Positions 62,649-64,000 of a stretch of DNA of 64,000 nt are shown in pieces. The notes under the pieces were generated by a model. The model saw nothing but the letters and a program-made list of their open reading frames with translations, made no database searches and had not been told where the DNA came from. The first letter of the stretch is position 1; every line of letters begins with the position of its first letter. Origin of the DNA: Anaerorudis cellulosivorans (lineage in GTDB: Bacteria; Bacteroidota; Bacteroidia; Bacteroidales; Dysgonomonadaceae); the NCBI RefSeq assembly GCF_025943985.1, contig NZ_JAPCWE010000006.1, positions 109,355 to 173,354 on the forward strand, given 5' to 3'. The position numbers were made by a program, and so were the translations under genes.

Positions 62649-63834
62649 ATGAATTCCGGCAAAACAGTTTTCTCACAAATTATGCAGCTCGTACCTCGTA
62701 GAGAATTCAACGAAACAGTAGCCAGATATAAAGGTGATTTTCTAGTCAGGAACCTTTTCTGCTGCGACCAATTCTTTGTTATGTGCATGGCTCAATATGC
62801 AGACAAGAACAGTCTGCGTGATATCGAAGCGACCCTGAACGCCTTGGCAGCAGTACGAAAATTGTACCACTGCGGCATCAGTTATGTAGTTCCCCCGAAC
62901 ACGTTGGCAACAGCCAATGAGAACAGTGACCTGCACATCTATGCCGAGTTGGGAGAAGTCCTGATTAAGAAAGTGCGGCCGATTTACGCCAAGGACAAGT
63001 TCAGGCTTGATATTGATAATATGATTTATGCTTTCGACAGCACCACCATCGGTCTGTGTCTCAAACTCTGTCCATGGGCCAAGTTCCGCAAGAACAAGGG
63101 AGGCATAAAAATACATGCACAAATTGACTTGAGAGGTAATCTCCCTGTTTTCATCCATCTTGCAAGAGCATCTGTGTATGATATCAGTGAAATGGATGAG
63201 ATGTGCATCGAGATGGGCGCCATCTATTTGATGGATAAGGGATACGTTGACTTCTTCAGGCTCTTCAACAACATCCATAAGAATGGCGCTTTCTTTTTAA
63301 CCGGGGCAAAAGATAACATGCAGTACGAGGTTGTTTCTTCCGGGGCGGTTGACTCGCAGACAGGTGTAATCAGTGACCAGATAATCCGTCTGACCGAAGA
63401 AGCATCTATTGAAAAATATCCGGATGAACTCCGTATGGTTGTCTATGAAGACTTTGCCGGTGGGAACGTGTATCGCTTCATAACGAACCATACCGGCTAC
63501 GAGGCACTCACCATTGCCGAACTTTACAGGGAAAGATGGAACGTCGAACTTTTCTTCAAATGGATAAAGCAGCAGCAGCATAATCAAATCATTTTACGGT
63601 ACCTCTGAAAATGCCGTCTCTACCCAGATATGGATAGCCGTATGCGCGTTCTTGCTTTTGGCATTGACAAAGAAAAAGATGCACATCGAAGAACCTTTAC
63701 TTTATATGATTTCTCAAACCATAGGAACTATGTTGTTTGAGAAGATACCGGTTCGTGAATTGTTCAACAAACCAAATTTAAATGTCTCGTCTGACGGCGG
63801 TCAACTCGAACTATTTCGGGACTTCAAATCTTAA
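62649..63834 (+). pseudogene. IS4-family DDE transposase, frameshifted
   Basis: The first 319 codons carry the DDE catalytic residues D130 (YAFDSTT), D196 (YLMDKGY) and E300, and a perfect IS4 YREK signature (Y293-x2-R296-x3-E300-x6-K307). Just after K307, in a CAG-repeat stretch near 63570-63585, the frame ends early at 63608. The expected continuation (IKSFYGTSENA, QIWIAVCAFLLLAL, to LELFRDFKS) is encoded in the next frame and stops at 63834. One extra base explains this. It may be a real inactivation or a sequencing error; programmed frameshifting is not usual in IS4. Confidence 0.8.
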
Positions 63835-63874
63835 CGGGACAGCAGTGACTATGAATAATCAAATAAATTTTTTT

Positions 63875-64000
63875 ATGAAAACTTTACACATGCTTATTAT
63901 TTCAATCTTTTTAGCTACAAGTCTTATGGCCGAATCGTATGTATTGGAATCGCCCGACGGCAAATTGCAGGTAAAAGTGGAAATCTCGGATAATATCCGA
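63875..64000 (+). CDS. GH97-family glycosidase, 5' end only
   Basis: Forty-two codons are visible before the window ends: a signal peptide (MKTLHMLIISIFLATSLMA) and the mature start ESYVLESPDGKLQVKVEI, which matches the conserved N-terminus of GH97 (SusB-like) enzymes. GH97 includes alpha-glucosidases and alpha-galactosidases; the catalytic residues that decide this lie outside the window. An in-frame ATG eight codons upstream (63851) is a less likely start because it precedes the signal peptide. The IS ends 35 bases upstream. Confidence 0.72.
   Translation, partial: MKTLHMLIISIFLATSLMAESYVLESPDGKLQVKVEISDNIR

Larger units (their letters stand above)
62531..63839 (+). mobile_element. IS4-family insertion sequence, about 1.3 kb
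   Basis: The element carries one transposase and is bounded by TCCCGTTAA at 62531-62539 and its inverted copy TTAACGGGA at 63831-63839. I could not identify a target-site duplication in the flanks. It sits between the GH36-like and GH97 genes, all in the same direction, so it interrupts the operon. Confidence 0.75.

Noticed and set aside
63570..63590. Programmed frameshift in the transposase
   Set aside because: There is no A6/A7 slippery run with a following stem, and IS4-family elements normally encode one continuous frame; a +1 base in the CAG repeat is simpler.
62500..63860. Target-site duplication flanking the IS4 element
   Set aside because: Only the 9-bp terminal inverted repeat is clear; the immediate flanks (ATTAGTC and CAGCAGTG) do not match as direct repeats.
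20298..64000. CRISPR arrays, phage genes or conjugative elements
   Set aside because: No regularly spaced repeats, Cas, integrase, capsid or Tra-like proteins were seen; only one IS element is present.

Overview
The window reads as a chromosomal segment of a Bacteroidota species, most likely order Bacteroidales. The evidence is two SusC/SusD pairs, a 'Bacteroides-type' ECF sigma/FecR pair, several small Bacteroidota-restricted families (DUF2795, DUF2851, DUF3108, DUF3826), and many TAnnTTTG -7 boxes placed correctly upstream of genes. A Dysgonomonadaceae-like anaerobe would fit, but I cannot fix the genus from sequence alone.

Region 1 (1-20.3 kb) is a housekeeping block: the end of a helix-hairpin-helix protein, valS, a NamZ-type muramidase gene with a MerR-like regulator, alaS, a LacI regulator with a sugar MFS transporter and a clear LacI-type operator between them, a DUF2795 protein, a minus-strand run from rex through a fumarylacetoacetase-fold enzyme, ispF and a methyltransferase to a PduO-type cobalamin adenosyltransferase, a uracil-DNA-glycosylase-like gene, envelope proteins, a DUF2851 gene and gpmA. 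Intrinsic terminators and -7 boxes delimit most units and correct several start codons.

Region 2 (20.3-48.5 kb) is a large pectin utilization locus. Nine tightly packed genes run leftward: GH43-like, a sialidase-like propeller/six-hairpin protein resembling GH143-GH142, GH78, GH28, an STN-esterase-DUF3826 fusion, GH95, GH105, GH140-like, and a GH78 fused to a sialidase-like propeller. Across a palindrome-rich intergenic region, susC, susD, a PL1 pectate lyase and a stand-alone DUF3826 protein run rightward. Apiosidase-, L-galactosidase/L-fucosidase-, rhamnosidase- and DHA-hydrolase-type enzymes together point to rhamnogalacturonan-II, or RG-I plus RG-II fragments. Surface binding and import would go through SusCD, backbone cleavage through PL1, GH28 and GH105, and side-chain trimming through the rest. 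No HTCS, AraC or ECF regulator sits inside this locus.

Region 3 (48.5-64 kb) starts with a tRNA-Gly(GCC) and an aldo-keto reductase. A second locus follows: ECF sigma factor, FecR anti-sigma, an STN-containing SusC transducer, SusD, an unassigned six-hairpin protein, a GH27, a GH36-like enzyme, an IS4-family element with a frameshifted transposase, and the start of a GH97 gene. Three alpha-galactosidase-type families suggest an alpha-galactoside substrate. Base composition varies sharply within this region (very AT-rich susC/susD, GC-rich GH27), which suggests mosaic assembly.

The most interesting points are the paired propeller plus six-hairpin fusion enzymes that may match RG-II side chains C and D, the STN domain at the front of an esterase with DUF3826 at its end, and two structured non-coding regions (39.95-40.06 kb and 57.14-57.24 kb).
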